Translations under genes and position numbers: made by a program | Part shown: positions 16,462-25,329 of the stretch, piece by piece | Layout of the letters: each line of letters opens with the position of its first letter | How positions within the stretch are numbered: the stretch's first letter is position 1 | The notes under the pieces: model-generated | Database searches by the model: none | Told to the model about the DNA's origin: nothing | Seen by the model: only the letters and a program-made list of their open reading frames with translations | NCBI GenBank assembly: GCA_029239935.1 | Contig: JARBTY010000008.1 | Span: 1 to 64,000, forward strand | Origin: Clostridia bacterium | GTDB lineage: Bacteria; Bacillota_A; Clostridia; Lachnospirales; Cellulosilyticaceae | Length of the DNA stretch: 64,000 nt | Direction: 5' to 3'

Positions 16462-17934
16462 ATGTTATTTAAAAGAAATAGTATTTTTTTGGAAAAAGTT
16501 AATAAGAAAAAGTTAAACAACGTAGAAAAAGAATTTGAAGAGATAAAAATAAGTGAAAATGCTAAGAGATGTCAGATAGTGGGAATCATATTAATCGTCG
16601 TTAATATCCTATTAATTGGTATTGATTTAAGTATTTATAAGGTAATGCAGTATAAAACATCGGCTTATTTTTATCTACATATTTCACATGTGCTTGTTCT
16701 TTTTAGTTTATTAATATGGCTTGTTTTATTTGAACATATCAAAAAGCAAAATGATTTTTTTTATAAAAAGATGCTAAATAGTAGCTTTTTATGCATAGTT
16801 ATTACTTGGGGTACATTTATAGGAATTAATTCTACAAAAATTACAGGAGGTATAACCGCCTATATTATTTGTATATTTTGTTTTTCTGCATGTTTTTTTA
16901 TAAAACCTATTAAAGCGCTCCTCTTTTATTTTATTTCTGAAACCATTTTTATAGTGGGACTTTTTTTAGCTATTGAAAATACAGAGATTTTATATAGCCA
17001 TCTGATTAATCTCTTGATAACCTTTTTACTGGTTCAAATGACTTCTACGTTAAATTATGCTTATTTTCATAGAGATTTTATCAACAAGAAATACATTTTA
17101 AAGAGCAAAAAAGAGTTAGAAGAAGCTCATTTGAAATTAAAGGAATATGATAAATTAAGAACAGAGTTTTTTGTGAACATATCCCATGAGTTTAGAACAC
17201 CACTTAATGTTATTTATAGTGCAGAACAAATGGTTGAGTGTATTTTGAAAAGTGATCATAAAGATGAGGACACGCTCTATAAGTATAATAAAATGATAAG
17301 AAAAAACACATTTAGGTTATTAAGGCTCATCAATAATTTAATAGATATAACGAAAATGGAAGCTTCTAGTTTCAAACTAAGATTTACCAATGCCGATATT
17401 ATTAAAATCACCGAAGATACCACTTTAGCTGTTGCAAAGCATATCCAAAATAAAGGAATTATTATAACTTTTGATACACAGACAGAAGAAAAAATCATAG
17501 CTTGCGATCCTCAAAATATCGAAAAAATTTTATTGAATCTTTTATCAAATGCTGTTAAATATGGTAAAAGAAAGGGCGCCGTTTGGGTGAATGTATTTTT
17601 AGAACAAGGTTATGTTTGTATAGCGGTCAAAGATAGGGGAATCGGTATTGCAGCAGATATGCAGACTTCAATATTTAAGAGATTTATGCAGGTTGATAAA
17701 TCCCTTAAAAGAAAAAGAGAGGGAAGCGGAATTGGCTTATTTTTAGTAAAACAATTGGTAGAAATGCATGGAGGAAACATCAGTGTTATAAGTAAACTGG
17801 GAGAAGGCAGTGAATTTATTATCAAACTGCCGGATATAAAAATAGATGATTATGGAAAAGACTCTATTTTCCCACACTTAAAAGAAAAATGTTTGGATAA
17901 GATAAGTATTGAATTTTCGGATATCTATCAGTAA
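16462..17934 (+). CDS. Orphan membrane sensor histidine kinase
   Basis: A 490-residue histidine kinase. Residues about 35-200 hold five or six membrane helices with almost no outer loops, so the signal may be sensed in the membrane. A coiled-coil linker leads to the HisKA domain (FFVNISHEFRTPLN, phospho-acceptor His242). The HATPase domain shows the N box (ILLNLLSNAVKYG), DRGIGI and GSGIGLFLVKQLVEMHGG. No response regulator lies next to it, so the partner must be elsewhere. The upstream 125-base gap is AT-rich and I see no clear operator in it. Confidence 0.92.
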   Translation: MLFKRNSIFLEKVNKKKLNNVEKEFEEIKISENAKRCQIVGIILIVVNILLIGIDLSIYKVMQYKTSAYFYLHISHVLVLFSLLIWLVLFEHIKKQNDFFYKKMLNSSFLCIVITWGTFIGINSTKITGGITAYIICIFCFSACFFIKPIKALLFYFISETIFIVGLFLAIENTEILYSHLINLLITFLLVQMTSTLNYAYFHRDFINKKYILKSKKELEEAHLKLKEYDKLRTEFFVNISHEFRTPLNVIYSAEQMVECILKSDHKDEDTLYKYNKMIRKNTFRLLRLINNLIDITKMEASSFKLRFTNADIIKITEDTTLAVAKHIQNKGIIITFDTQTEEKIIACDPQNIEKILLNLLSNAVKYGKRKGAVWVNVFLEQGYVCIAVKDRGIGIAADMQTSIFKRFMQVDKSLKRKREGSGIGLFLVKQLVEMHGGNISVISKLGEGSEFIIKLPDIKIDDYGKDSIFPHLKEKCLDKISIEFSDIYQ

Positions 17935-17942
17935 ATAGGTGA

Positions 17943-19118
17943 TTAATAGTCTTTATCAATGGTTATGATGCAGTGGTAATCAGGACTAATCTCTCTGATG
18001 GACTCACTAATCATTGTTTTGAGTTCTTCTTCAGAAAGAATTTTGTTTAAATGGTGCGCATCTACAACAATATCAAAAATAAGATTTTTTGTGGGGCCTT
18101 CTCCAGATACTCTAAAATCATGCATGGATTTAATAAGGGGATTATATTTGATGATTTTCATGACTTCATTTTTTATTTTAGCTATTTCTTCGGTCATAAT
18201 ACAAACAGGATCCATATGAATAACTAAATGAAGGCACAGTTTCTCACTCAGTTCTCTTTCAGCCTTATCAATAATTTCATGGATAGTCATAATCGAAATG
18301 TCAGCAGGGATTTCAGCATGGATAGAGGCCATAGTCCTGAAAGGTCCATAGTTATGGACGATAAGATCGTGAACACCTGTAATATAATCATAAGAGAGTA
18401 CACCTTCAGTAAGATCCTTAACCAGTTCTTTATCTGGTGCTTCACCAATAAGCGGGTTGATGGTGTCTTTTATTAGATTTAATCCTGCAAAAAAAATGAA
18501 AACAGCAACTAGACAGCCTACATAACCATCGATGGGAAAAGTTGTGAACTGCGCAGCAAAAAGAGATATAACAACGACAAAAGTAGTAAATACATCACCC
18601 ATAGCATCCGTAGCAGTGGCTTTAAGCGAGGTAGAATTAATCTTATCTCCTAATTTTTTATTAAATAAAGATAGCCATAATTTGAAAAAAATAGAAACAA
18701 AAAGCAGTATAAAAGGAATCCATTCAAAAATGACAGGTGTAGGGTTTAAAATACGGCTTATTGAAGTTTTTATAAATTGAAAGCTGACCAATATTACTAA
18801 AAAAGCAATGATCAGTGCAGAAAGATATTCTATTCGGCCGTGACCATAAGGATGTTCTTTATCGGCGGGTTTATTAGAAAGCTTGAAACCTATAATCGTA
18901 ATAACAGAAGAAGCGGCATCTGAGAGATTATTAAAAGCATCAGCTAAGACAGCGACTGAGGAGATCAGTAATCCAATCGAAGCCTTGACAAAAAAGAGTA
19001 TCAGATTAATAACAATACCTACGACTCCGCACAGGTAGCCTACCTGCCCTCTAAAATGTCTATCTTTAAAATCAGTATGATCTTTTAAAACTTTTTTAAA
19101 CAAATAGTCTGTTAACAT
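17943..19118 (-). CDS. Cation diffusion facilitator family transporter
   Basis: A 391-residue CDF exporter with six membrane helices (about residues 25-225) and a cytoplasmic C-terminal domain. The transport site shows NNLSD in helix 2 and DAMGD in helix 5; this N/D plus D/D set differs from the histidine-containing zinc type and suggests Mn2+ or Fe2+, by analogy only. KEHPYGHGRIEYLSAL is the conserved loop after helix 2. I chose the ATG at 19118 (MLTDYLFKK), which has GGGGG five bases upstream, over an ATG at 19166. Confidence 0.9.
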   Translation of the reverse strand: MLTDYLFKKVLKDHTDFKDRHFRGQVGYLCGVVGIVINLILFFVKASIGLLISSVAVLADAFNNLSDAASSVITIIGFKLSNKPADKEHPYGHGRIEYLSALIIAFLVILVSFQFIKTSISRILNPTPVIFEWIPFILLFVSIFFKLWLSLFNKKLGDKINSTSLKATATDAMGDVFTTFVVVISLFAAQFTTFPIDGYVGCLVAVFIFFAGLNLIKDTINPLIGEAPDKELVKDLTEGVLSYDYITGVHDLIVHNYGPFRTMASIHAEIPADISIMTIHEIIDKAERELSEKLCLHLVIHMDPVCIMTEEIAKIKNEVMKIIKYNPLIKSMHDFRVSGEGPTKNLIFDIVVDAHHLNKILSEEELKTMISESIREISPDYHCIITIDKDY

Positions 19119-19231
19119 AGATACCCCCATATTGAAGTGATTTAATAATATCATAGTATCTTTCACTCTAATATATTCTAGTATATTTATGAAGTTTTGA
19201 AAACCTTAATTTCAAAATTTTAAGATAACAT

Positions 19232-19275
19232 AAAAAAAGGACTATCCCCTTAGGTTGGGAATAGTCTTTTTTTTT
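19232..19275 (-). terminator. Intrinsic terminator
   Basis: A hairpin (GGACTATCCCC paired with TGGGAATAGTC) flanked by an A-run and a T-run. On the minus strand it ends the 19274-19906 gene before the cation exporter gene. Confidence 0.75.
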
Positions 19276-19906
19276 ATTCTTCAATAACTTCTTCTTCAAT
19301 AATAGAAGTGTGTTCAGAATCTTCAAGGTTTACCTTGTCAGCTTTATCAGCAGTCTCAGGCTGCTCGGCAGCTGAAGTTGCATCCACTTGTTCATTAGGT
19401 GTCTCAATATTGATTTCATCTAATGAGATGTTTGCGGCAGATTCTGCATTTATTAAATCTACTTTTTCATAAGTGGATGTAATTTGCATATCTTCATCAT
19501 CTGAAAGAGCTACTTTAACAGCATCCATGAGCATATTGGTCGCTGCTGAAGCATTGGTGTTTTGAGGAAGCTCTAAAGATTGAGTAGCAGTTACATACGT
19601 ATCAACATAGTCGATACCGTATGCTAAATCCTTGTAAAGAGTAGATGTTTTTTCATCTAAGCCTGCTAAGGATATGGAAGCAATTTTGCTATCTTTGACT
19701 TCCACAATCAAATCCATTTCTGCATCAGATAACGAAATTCCTGCTATGTACTTGCCGTCTTGATAAGTATCAGATGGCGCAAAGGTTTGTGCTGCATCTT
19801 TGTTTCTAAAAAGCAAAAATACAAATAGTGCAACAGCAATGCATACAATGATAAGAGGAATTCTGAGATCTTTTAACTTAAATACCATAAATCTAGGATT
19901 AGACAT
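19274..19906 (-). CDS. Membrane-anchored hypothetical protein with an FMN-binding-like domain
   Basis: A 210-residue protein with one N-terminal membrane anchor (LRIPLIIVCIAVALFVFLLF) and the rest outside. The segment YQDGKYIAGISLSDAEMDLIVEVKDSKIASISLAGLDE, followed later by ATNMLMDAVKVAL, resembles the layout of FMN_bind domains. The threonine flavinylation motif is not obvious, so the resemblance is weak. The C-terminal 55 residues are acidic and low-complexity, ending EEEVIEE. I chose the ATG with AAAGGAGGG six bases upstream; an earlier in-frame ATG at 19972 lacks such a site. Function unknown. Confidence 0.72.
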   Translation of the reverse strand: MSNPRFMVFKLKDLRIPLIIVCIAVALFVFLLFRNKDAAQTFAPSDTYQDGKYIAGISLSDAEMDLIVEVKDSKIASISLAGLDEKTSTLYKDLAYGIDYVDTYVTATQSLELPQNTNASAATNMLMDAVKVALSDDEDMQITSTYEKVDLINAESAANISLDEINIETPNEQVDATSAAEQPETADKADKVNLEDSEHTSIIEEEVIEE

Positions 19907-20032
19907 GATTACCCTCCTTTTTTTATAAGATGTCCTAATACATATATATGATGAGCCGTATATTATATGCAAAATAAAATAAATAAAAATAATATTAAAA
20001 GCAAGTTATTAAACAATAAAAAGGATAAAGAC

Positions 20033-20062
20033 TTGTACTAAACTGAGGATATATGCTAATAT
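20033..20062 (+). promoter_or_regulatory. Candidate promoter of deoC
   Basis: TTGTAC at 20033-20038 and an extended -10 (TG-C-TAATAT, hexamer 20057-20062) with an 18-base spacer, about 50 bases before the deoC ATG. The match is moderate. Confidence 0.45.
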
Positions 20063-20113
20063 GAAATTAATTCAATTTATAATCTATTATTAAGTAGGGA
20101 AAGAAGGGTAAAT

Positions 20114-20728
20114 ATGCTAAATATAGCACAAACCATTGATCATACTTGTTTAAAAGCTATGGCAACAGAAGAGGATATTAAACAACTTTGTGAAGAAGCC
20201 ATCACCTATCAGTTTAAAACGGTGTGTGTACCAACCTGTTATGTAGGCATGGCAACACATCTTTTAGCTGAAACACCAGTGGGTGTTACCACTGTAGTTG
20301 GGTTTCCTCTTGGAAATGAGACCTCGGCCGCTAAAGCCTTTGAAGCAAAAGAAGCTGTCATTAAAGGAGCTACAGATGTAGACATGGTTATTAACATAGG
20401 GGCTTTAAAAAATGAAAAATATGACTATGTTAAATATGATATAGAAGAAGTTGTTAAAGCTGCAAAAGAAGTAGATGAGAATGTGATTGTAAAGGTTATT
20501 ATAGAGACCTGTTATCTTGAAGAGGATGAAATTGTAAAAGCAACGGAGCTGGTTATGGAAGCAGGGGCAGATTTTGTCAAAACCTCAACAGGCTTTGGTA
20601 CAGGGGGAGCAACCATTGAGCATATCAGCTTGATGAAAAGAACAGTTGGAGATAAAATCAAGATAAAAGCTGCCGGAGGTATTGGGGATGCAGCTACTGC
20701 CTATGCACTGATGAGAGGTATTTTATAA
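20114..20728 (+). CDS. deoC: Deoxyribose-phosphate aldolase, C-terminally short
   Basis: A 204-residue DeoC. NIAQTIDHTCLKAMATEEDI, VCVPTCYV, VVGFPLGNETSAAKAFEA, DVDMVINIGALK, the catalytic pair region VKVIIETCYL and FVKTSTGFGTGGAT (Schiff-base lysine) are all present, then IKIKAAGGIGDAATAYALMRGIL and a stop. Bacterial relatives continue about 15-20 residues with a GTSSG phosphate-binding loop, which is absent and is not found in the other frames downstream. The enzyme cleaves deoxyribose-5-phosphate to acetaldehyde and glyceraldehyde-3-phosphate; activity here is doubtful. It stands alone, without other nucleoside genes. Confidence 0.88.
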   Translation: MLNIAQTIDHTCLKAMATEEDIKQLCEEAITYQFKTVCVPTCYVGMATHLLAETPVGVTTVVGFPLGNETSAAKAFEAKEAVIKGATDVDMVINIGALKNEKYDYVKYDIEEVVKAAKEVDENVIVKVIIETCYLEEDEIVKATELVMEAGADFVKTSTGFGTGGATIEHISLMKRTVGDKIKIKAAGGIGDAATAYALMRGIL

Positions 20729-20832
20729 TTGAATTCCAAAAAGAATTAAAGTATAATAAATAATAAGTCAAAAAATGTTAAAAAATACAAGAGCATTTGT
20801 AAGTGAAACAATGACAATAAGGAAGTGATAAG

Positions 20833-21732
20833 ATGGGTAGTTCAGTTTTATTAGAGGCAGGGACAGGCGAAGTTGAGATTATTGTATTCATAGTTAATGG
20901 GAATGCTTATTGTATCAATGTATTGAAGTCAAGAGAAATTATTCAGCTAAGTGAAGTAAGGCCTGCTACTGTTACCAACAAAAGTATATTAGGACTTACT
21001 AATGTAAGAGACAAAGTAATGACGGTTGTAGATTTAAGTTATATATTAGATAAAAAACCTACAGAACTGACAACAAGTAAAATGGCATTGGTCTGTGAAT
21101 TTAACAGGCAAGAGGTCATGTTTGTAGTAGACAGTATTGTAGGGATACAAAGAATCAGGTGGTCAGATATTACTAAGCCAGATCGTTTACTAAAGGCTTC
21201 GCTTACAGTGGGAAATATTTTAACAGATAATGGTATACTCCTTTTGTTAGATTTTGAAAAAATTATTGCAGATTTATCAGAATCAGACAACGTTTATTTA
21301 AAAAGCAAAGAGACAATCGCTGTAAAACCAGAGAGGGCAAGCAAAAAGATCTATATAGCAGAGGACTCTAAGACGATTGGGGCATTACTTAAAGAGGTTT
21401 TAATTGCTTCAGGATATACGGATCTTAAGCTTTTTGAGAATGGACAGGATGTTCTTCAGGCTATTTATGAACTTAAAGAACAATATGGTGAAGGCTATAA
21501 AAAAGAGATAGATTTACTGATAACGGATATTGAAATGCCTATATTAGACGGACACACGGTTACAAGAAAAATTAAAGAAGATAACGTCCTTAATACTTTA
21601 CCGGTAGTGATCTTTTCTTCCCTTATTACAAATGACCTTTTCCATAAAGGTGAAAAAGTAGGAGCAGACAAACAGATTAGTAAGCCAGCCATCAGTATTT
21701 TAGTTGAAGCTATTGATGAATTAGTATTTTAA
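20833..21732 (+). CDS. cheV: Chemotaxis coupling protein CheV (CheW-receiver fusion)
   Basis: A 299-residue protein. Residues about 12-150 are a CheW-like coupling domain (VEIIVFIVNGNAYCINVLKSREII, VIDLSYIL-like VVDLSYIL); residues about 170-298 are a response-regulator receiver with acceptor Asp in LLITDIEMPILDG, an acidic pair in AEDSKT and the conserved Lys in ISKPA. CheV couples chemoreceptors to CheA and adapts signalling through phosphorylation. No other chemotaxis gene is adjacent. The ATG follows GGAAGTGATAAG. A promoter and T-box leader begin immediately after the stop. Confidence 0.93.
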   Translation: MGSSVLLEAGTGEVEIIVFIVNGNAYCINVLKSREIIQLSEVRPATVTNKSILGLTNVRDKVMTVVDLSYILDKKPTELTTSKMALVCEFNRQEVMFVVDSIVGIQRIRWSDITKPDRLLKASLTVGNILTDNGILLLLDFEKIIADLSESDNVYLKSKETIAVKPERASKKIYIAEDSKTIGALLKEVLIASGYTDLKLFENGQDVLQAIYELKEQYGEGYKKEIDLLITDIEMPILDGHTVTRKIKEDNVLNTLPVVIFSSLITNDLFHKGEKVGADKQISKPAISILVEAIDELVF

Positions 21733-21736
21733 GGGC

Positions 21737-21764
21737 TTGACTAAATAGTAGATTTTGATACAAT
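21737..21764 (+). promoter_or_regulatory. Candidate promoter of the T-box-hisS-aspS unit
   Basis: TTGACT at 21737-21742 and TACAAT at 21759-21764, 16-base spacer. It lies just after the cheV stop and about 30 bases before the T-box base helix, as expected for a leader RNA promoter. Confidence 0.6.
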
Positions 21765-21784
21765 ATATAGTAGTAAAATAATAG

Positions 21785-22007
21785 AAATCCATGATGAGAA
21801 GAAGTATAATCTTACCTTCAGAGAGTAAGTGAGTTGCTGTGAGCTTACACAAGATTAGAAGACATCTCAGAGAGTGCTTTTGAAATAGAGTAGGAAGCAA
21901 CGCATAGCTGGCGTTATAGGCTTTGAGAGCAAAAACGAAAAACGTTTTTGAAACAGGGTGGCAACACGGTCATATCGTCCCTGACAGTTATGTCAGGGAC
22001 GTTTTTT
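21785..22007 (+). promoter_or_regulatory. T-box leader of hisS-aspS with predicted His specifier CAC
   Basis: Stem I base pairs GATG (21793-21796) with CATC (21863-21866); above an AGTA/GA kink-turn, TAATCT (21807-21812) pairs with AGATTA (21852-21857). The right side of the specifier loop is CAC (21848-21850) followed by A, a histidine codon. CAGAGAG and the GTTGCTGTGAG distal loop fit the family. The T-box itself (AGGGTGGCAACACGG, 21955-21969) precedes a perfect 10-bp terminator hairpin (21977-22000) and GTTTTTT. Uncharged tRNA would stabilise the antiterminator. The base after TGG is C, unexpected for a tRNA-His with discriminator C. Confidence 0.9.
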
Positions 22008-22047
22008 AGTGGTAAAAAGTTATCGAGCAAAAGAAAGGGGAACAACT

Positions 22048-23322
22048 ATGGAAGAAATTAAAGCACTTAAAGGCACCAAAGATATCTTTGGTGATGAGAT
22101 GAGAAAGTGGCTTGATATAGAAGAAATCATTAGAAATTTATGTGATGATTTTGGATTTAATCAGATTAGAACGCCTATATTTGAGTTCACAAAACTTTTC
22201 AAAAGAAGTGTAGGAGAGACAACGGATATTGTCAACAAAGAGATGTATTCCTTTATTGATAAAGGAGAAAATGATATTACACTTAAACCTGAAAGCACAG
22301 CACCTGTTGTGCGGGCTTATTTGGAACACGGCATGCATGCAGAGGCGCAGCCTATTAAGTTATATTATATCTCACCCACCTTTAGATATGAAAAACCACA
22401 AGCGGGCCGTCAAAGACAGTTTCACCAGTTTGGTATTGAGATGTTTGGTACGGACTCCCCAACAGCGGACGCAGAGGTCATTGCAGTAGCTGATACACTT
22501 TTAAAAAGGTTAGGTATTAAAAAGGTAGAACTGCATATTAACTCTCTTGGCGGTCCGGAATGCAGAAAAAAATATAATGAGACTTTAAAAGCATTTTTAT
22601 ATACCAAAAAAGAACACTTATGTGAACTCTGTAAGGAACGTATGGATAAAAACCCCTTAAGAGTGCTTGACTGTAAAAATGAAAAATGTCAATCTGAGCT
22701 CATAGGAGCACCTACAGTACTTGATACGTTGGGAGACGGGTGCAAAGCACACTTTGAACAGCTGCAGCAGCTGCTTACAGCCATGGGTATCTCGTTTATT
22801 ATTGACCCCAGCATAGTAAGGGGACTTGATTATTATACAAAAACAGTATTTGAGTTTATCTCCAATGATATAGGCGCACAGGGCACTGTATGCGGCGGGG
22901 GAAGATATGATAAACTGGTTGAAGAAATAGGGGGTAAACCCACATCAGCGGTAGGCTTTGGGGCAGGTATGGAAAGATTGCTGCTTGTAAGAGACGCTGA
23001 AAACAAAGAGGCAGTAAAAGAAGAACGCCGGGATATCTTTATTGGATATAGAGGCGAGGAAGCTATGGTACAAGCCTTTCAATTTATCAATAACTTGAGA
23101 CAGCTGGGTATCAGTGCAGAAAGTGACCATCTTCAAAGGAGCATCAAGGCACAAATGAAATATGCCAATAAAATGAATGCCAAGTTTTCTGCTATTATAG
23201 GAGAAAGTGAGCTGGAAGAACAGTCACTTCAGGTGAAAAATATGGATACAGGTGAAGCCGTAACGATACCATTTACTCAGTTGGCGCAAGTTATGCAAAA
23301 CCTGCTGAGTGAATCCCTATAA
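22048..23322 (+). CDS. hisS: Histidyl-tRNA synthetase
   Basis: A 424-residue class II synthetase. KGTKDIFGDE, motif 2 (YISPTFRYEKPQAGRQRQFHQFG), the histidine-binding RGLDYYTKTVFEF and motif 3 (GFGAGMERLLL) are present, followed by an anticodon-binding domain from about residue 325. The track of an in-frame start further upstream enters the T-box terminator; ATG 22048 has AAAGGGG and begins MEEIKALKGTKDIFG, the family start. Expression is expected to follow histidyl-tRNA charging through the leader. aspS is 50 bases downstream without a terminator. Confidence 0.97.
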   Translation: MEEIKALKGTKDIFGDEMRKWLDIEEIIRNLCDDFGFNQIRTPIFEFTKLFKRSVGETTDIVNKEMYSFIDKGENDITLKPESTAPVVRAYLEHGMHAEAQPIKLYYISPTFRYEKPQAGRQRQFHQFGIEMFGTDSPTADAEVIAVADTLLKRLGIKKVELHINSLGGPECRKKYNETLKAFLYTKKEHLCELCKERMDKNPLRVLDCKNEKCQSELIGAPTVLDTLGDGCKAHFEQLQQLLTAMGISFIIDPSIVRGLDYYTKTVFEFISNDIGAQGTVCGGGRYDKLVEEIGGKPTSAVGFGAGMERLLLVRDAENKEAVKEERRDIFIGYRGEEAMVQAFQFINNLRQLGISAESDHLQRSIKAQMKYANKMNAKFSAIIGESELEEQSLQVKNMDTGEAVTIPFTQLAQVMQNLLSESL

Positions 23323-23372
23323 ATAAAAGCTTATAACAGATCACAATGTAAAATACAAATGGAGGGAAATAT

Positions 23373-25163
23373 ATGTCAGAATCAATGCAAGGTCTTAAAA
23401 GAACACATCATTGTACAGAACTTTCAGCTGCTCATGTAGGGCAAGAAGTTGTTGTGACAGGATGGGTACAAAGAAGAAGAAATTTAGGACAATTACTTTT
23501 TATTACCTTAAGAGATATAACAGGTCTCCTGCAGCTGTCTTTTAGCGAAAATACAGTAAAAGAGGTCTTTGAAAAAGCAGAACTGCTTCGCTCGGAGTAT
23601 GTTATTGCTGCAAAAGGAATCGTTGTTTCAAGAGGTGAAGATGCTAATAAATCTATGAAAACCGGAGAAATTGAAATAGATGTAAAAGAACTTCGTATTC
23701 TTTCAGAAGCGGAAACAACGCCTTTTGAAATTGTGGAAAACAGTGATGTCAGAGAAGAGCTGAGACTGAAGTACCGATACCTTGATCTTAGACGAGCAGA
23801 TATGCAAAAAAATCTTATTCTCCGTAGCAAAGTAGCACAGTCAGCACGCAGGTTTTTAGAATCAGAAGGCTTTTTAGAAGTAGAGACACCGATACTTATT
23901 AAAAGTTCACCAGAAGGAGCCCGTGACTATCTAGTGCCTTCAAGGGTTCATCCAGGCAGCTTTTATGGGCTTCCTCAGTCACCACAAATTTTCAAACAAC
24001 TACTGATGGTATCCGGTTATGATAAGTATTTTCAGATAGCAAGATGTTTTCGTGATGAAGACCTCAGAGCAGACAGACAGCCGGAATTCACACAAATAGA
24101 CATTGAAATGTCTTTTGTAGATGTTGAAGATGTAATAGGTATCAATGAAAAGCTGATACAAAGAGTATTTAAAGAAGCAATGGATATGGAAATCGATCTA
24201 CCCATTGCCAGACTGACTTATCAAGAGGCCATGGATCGATATGGTTCAGACAAGCCAGATATTCGTTTTGAATTGGAGTTAAAAGACCTTTCAGATTTAG
24301 TAAGTGACTGTGGTTTTGCAGTATTTGAAAATGCTCTAAAAGAAGGGGGCATAGTTCGGGCTATTAATGTAAAAGGCATGGGAGATATTGGACGTAAACA
24401 AATTGACAGCTTAGTAGCCTATGGCAAAGATTTTGGGGCGAAAGGCGTAGCATGGCATCAGATTAAAACAGACAGTGAAGAAAAATCTTCATTTGCTAAA
24501 TTTTTAAGCGAAGAAACCCTTACACAACTCAAAGAACGTATGGGAGCTGACAAAGATGATCTTATTTTAGTTGTAGCAGATAAACCTTCTGTTGTGTATG
24601 CAGCACTTGGGGCTCTGAGGCTAGAATCCGCTAAAAGACTAAATCTTGTCTCAAAAGATGAATTTAAATTTGTATGGGTAACAGATTTTCCACTTTTAGA
24701 GCTTGATGAAGAAGCAGGCAGATACGTGGCCATGCACCATCCATTCACAATGCCAAAAGATGAAGATATACCGCTTATGGAAACAGATCCCGGCAAGGTA
24801 CGGGCAAAAGCCTATGACCTTTGTCTCAATGGATGTGAACTAGGAGGGGGCAGTATCCGTATCTATCAAAAAGAGGTACAGGAAAAAATGTTTAAACTCC
24901 TTGGATTCACTGATGAAGCCGCCTATGAGCAATTTGGGTATTTACTCAATGCCTTTAAATATGGGGTGCCACCTCACGGCGGACTTGCATTTGGGCTTGA
25001 CCGCATGATTATGTTGATGTGCGGAGCGGACAGTATCAGAGATGTTATTGCATTCCCTAAAGTAAAAGATGCCAGCTGCTTGATGACTCAGGCACCGGGG
25101 GCAGTAGATCCTAAACAATTAGAAGAGTTACAACTCAGTATCACAACACCAGAAAAAGAATAG
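23373..25163 (+). CDS. aspS: Aspartyl-tRNA synthetase
   Basis: A 596-residue bacterial-type AspRS: N-terminal OB-fold anticodon domain (VTGWVQRRRNLGQLLFITLRD), class II core with motif 2 (FQIARCFRDEDLRADRQPEFTQID), the bacterial GAD insertion (about residues 285-415) and motif 3 (GLAFGLDRMIMLM). The ribosome binding site is GGAGGGAAATAT. It shares the hisS transcript, so the T-box leader probably sets its level too. Whether it charges only tRNA-Asp or also tRNA-Asn depends on the presence of asnS elsewhere. Confidence 0.97.
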   Translation: MSESMQGLKRTHHCTELSAAHVGQEVVVTGWVQRRRNLGQLLFITLRDITGLLQLSFSENTVKEVFEKAELLRSEYVIAAKGIVVSRGEDANKSMKTGEIEIDVKELRILSEAETTPFEIVENSDVREELRLKYRYLDLRRADMQKNLILRSKVAQSARRFLESEGFLEVETPILIKSSPEGARDYLVPSRVHPGSFYGLPQSPQIFKQLLMVSGYDKYFQIARCFRDEDLRADRQPEFTQIDIEMSFVDVEDVIGINEKLIQRVFKEAMDMEIDLPIARLTYQEAMDRYGSDKPDIRFELELKDLSDLVSDCGFAVFENALKEGGIVRAINVKGMGDIGRKQIDSLVAYGKDFGAKGVAWHQIKTDSEEKSSFAKFLSEETLTQLKERMGADKDDLILVVADKPSVVYAALGALRLESAKRLNLVSKDEFKFVWVTDFPLLELDEEAGRYVAMHHPFTMPKDEDIPLMETDPGKVRAKAYDLCLNGCELGGGSIRIYQKEVQEKMFKLLGFTDEAAYEQFGYLLNAFKYGVPPHGGLAFGLDRMIMLMCGADSIRDVIAFPKVKDASCLMTQAPGAVDPKQLEELQLSITTPEKE

Positions 25164-25166
25164 CAT

Positions 25167-25214
25167 AAAACAAATGAAAGAGGCCATTTTATCAGGCCTC
25201 TTTCATTTGTTTTA
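25167..25214 (+). terminator. Strong intrinsic terminator after aspS
   Basis: A 19-bp perfect stem (AAAACAAATGAAAGAGGCC and its complement) with a 9-base loop and the T-rich 3' arm ending in TTTTAT. It ends the hisS-aspS transcript. Confidence 0.88.
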
Positions 25215-25329
25215 TAAAGGGATGAATCATTTCTTTAAACTTTCATAAATTCATTGAAAAGATTGAATTTTTCACCCTTAAGGGCTATAATAATGAGATT
25301 AATAGCTAATAAACAGGAGGTAAATGGAA

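Noticed and set aside
24458..24796. Minus-strand open frame of 112 codons inside aspS
   Set aside because: Antisense shadow of a highly conserved gene; serine-rich composition comes from the reverse complement of common codons.
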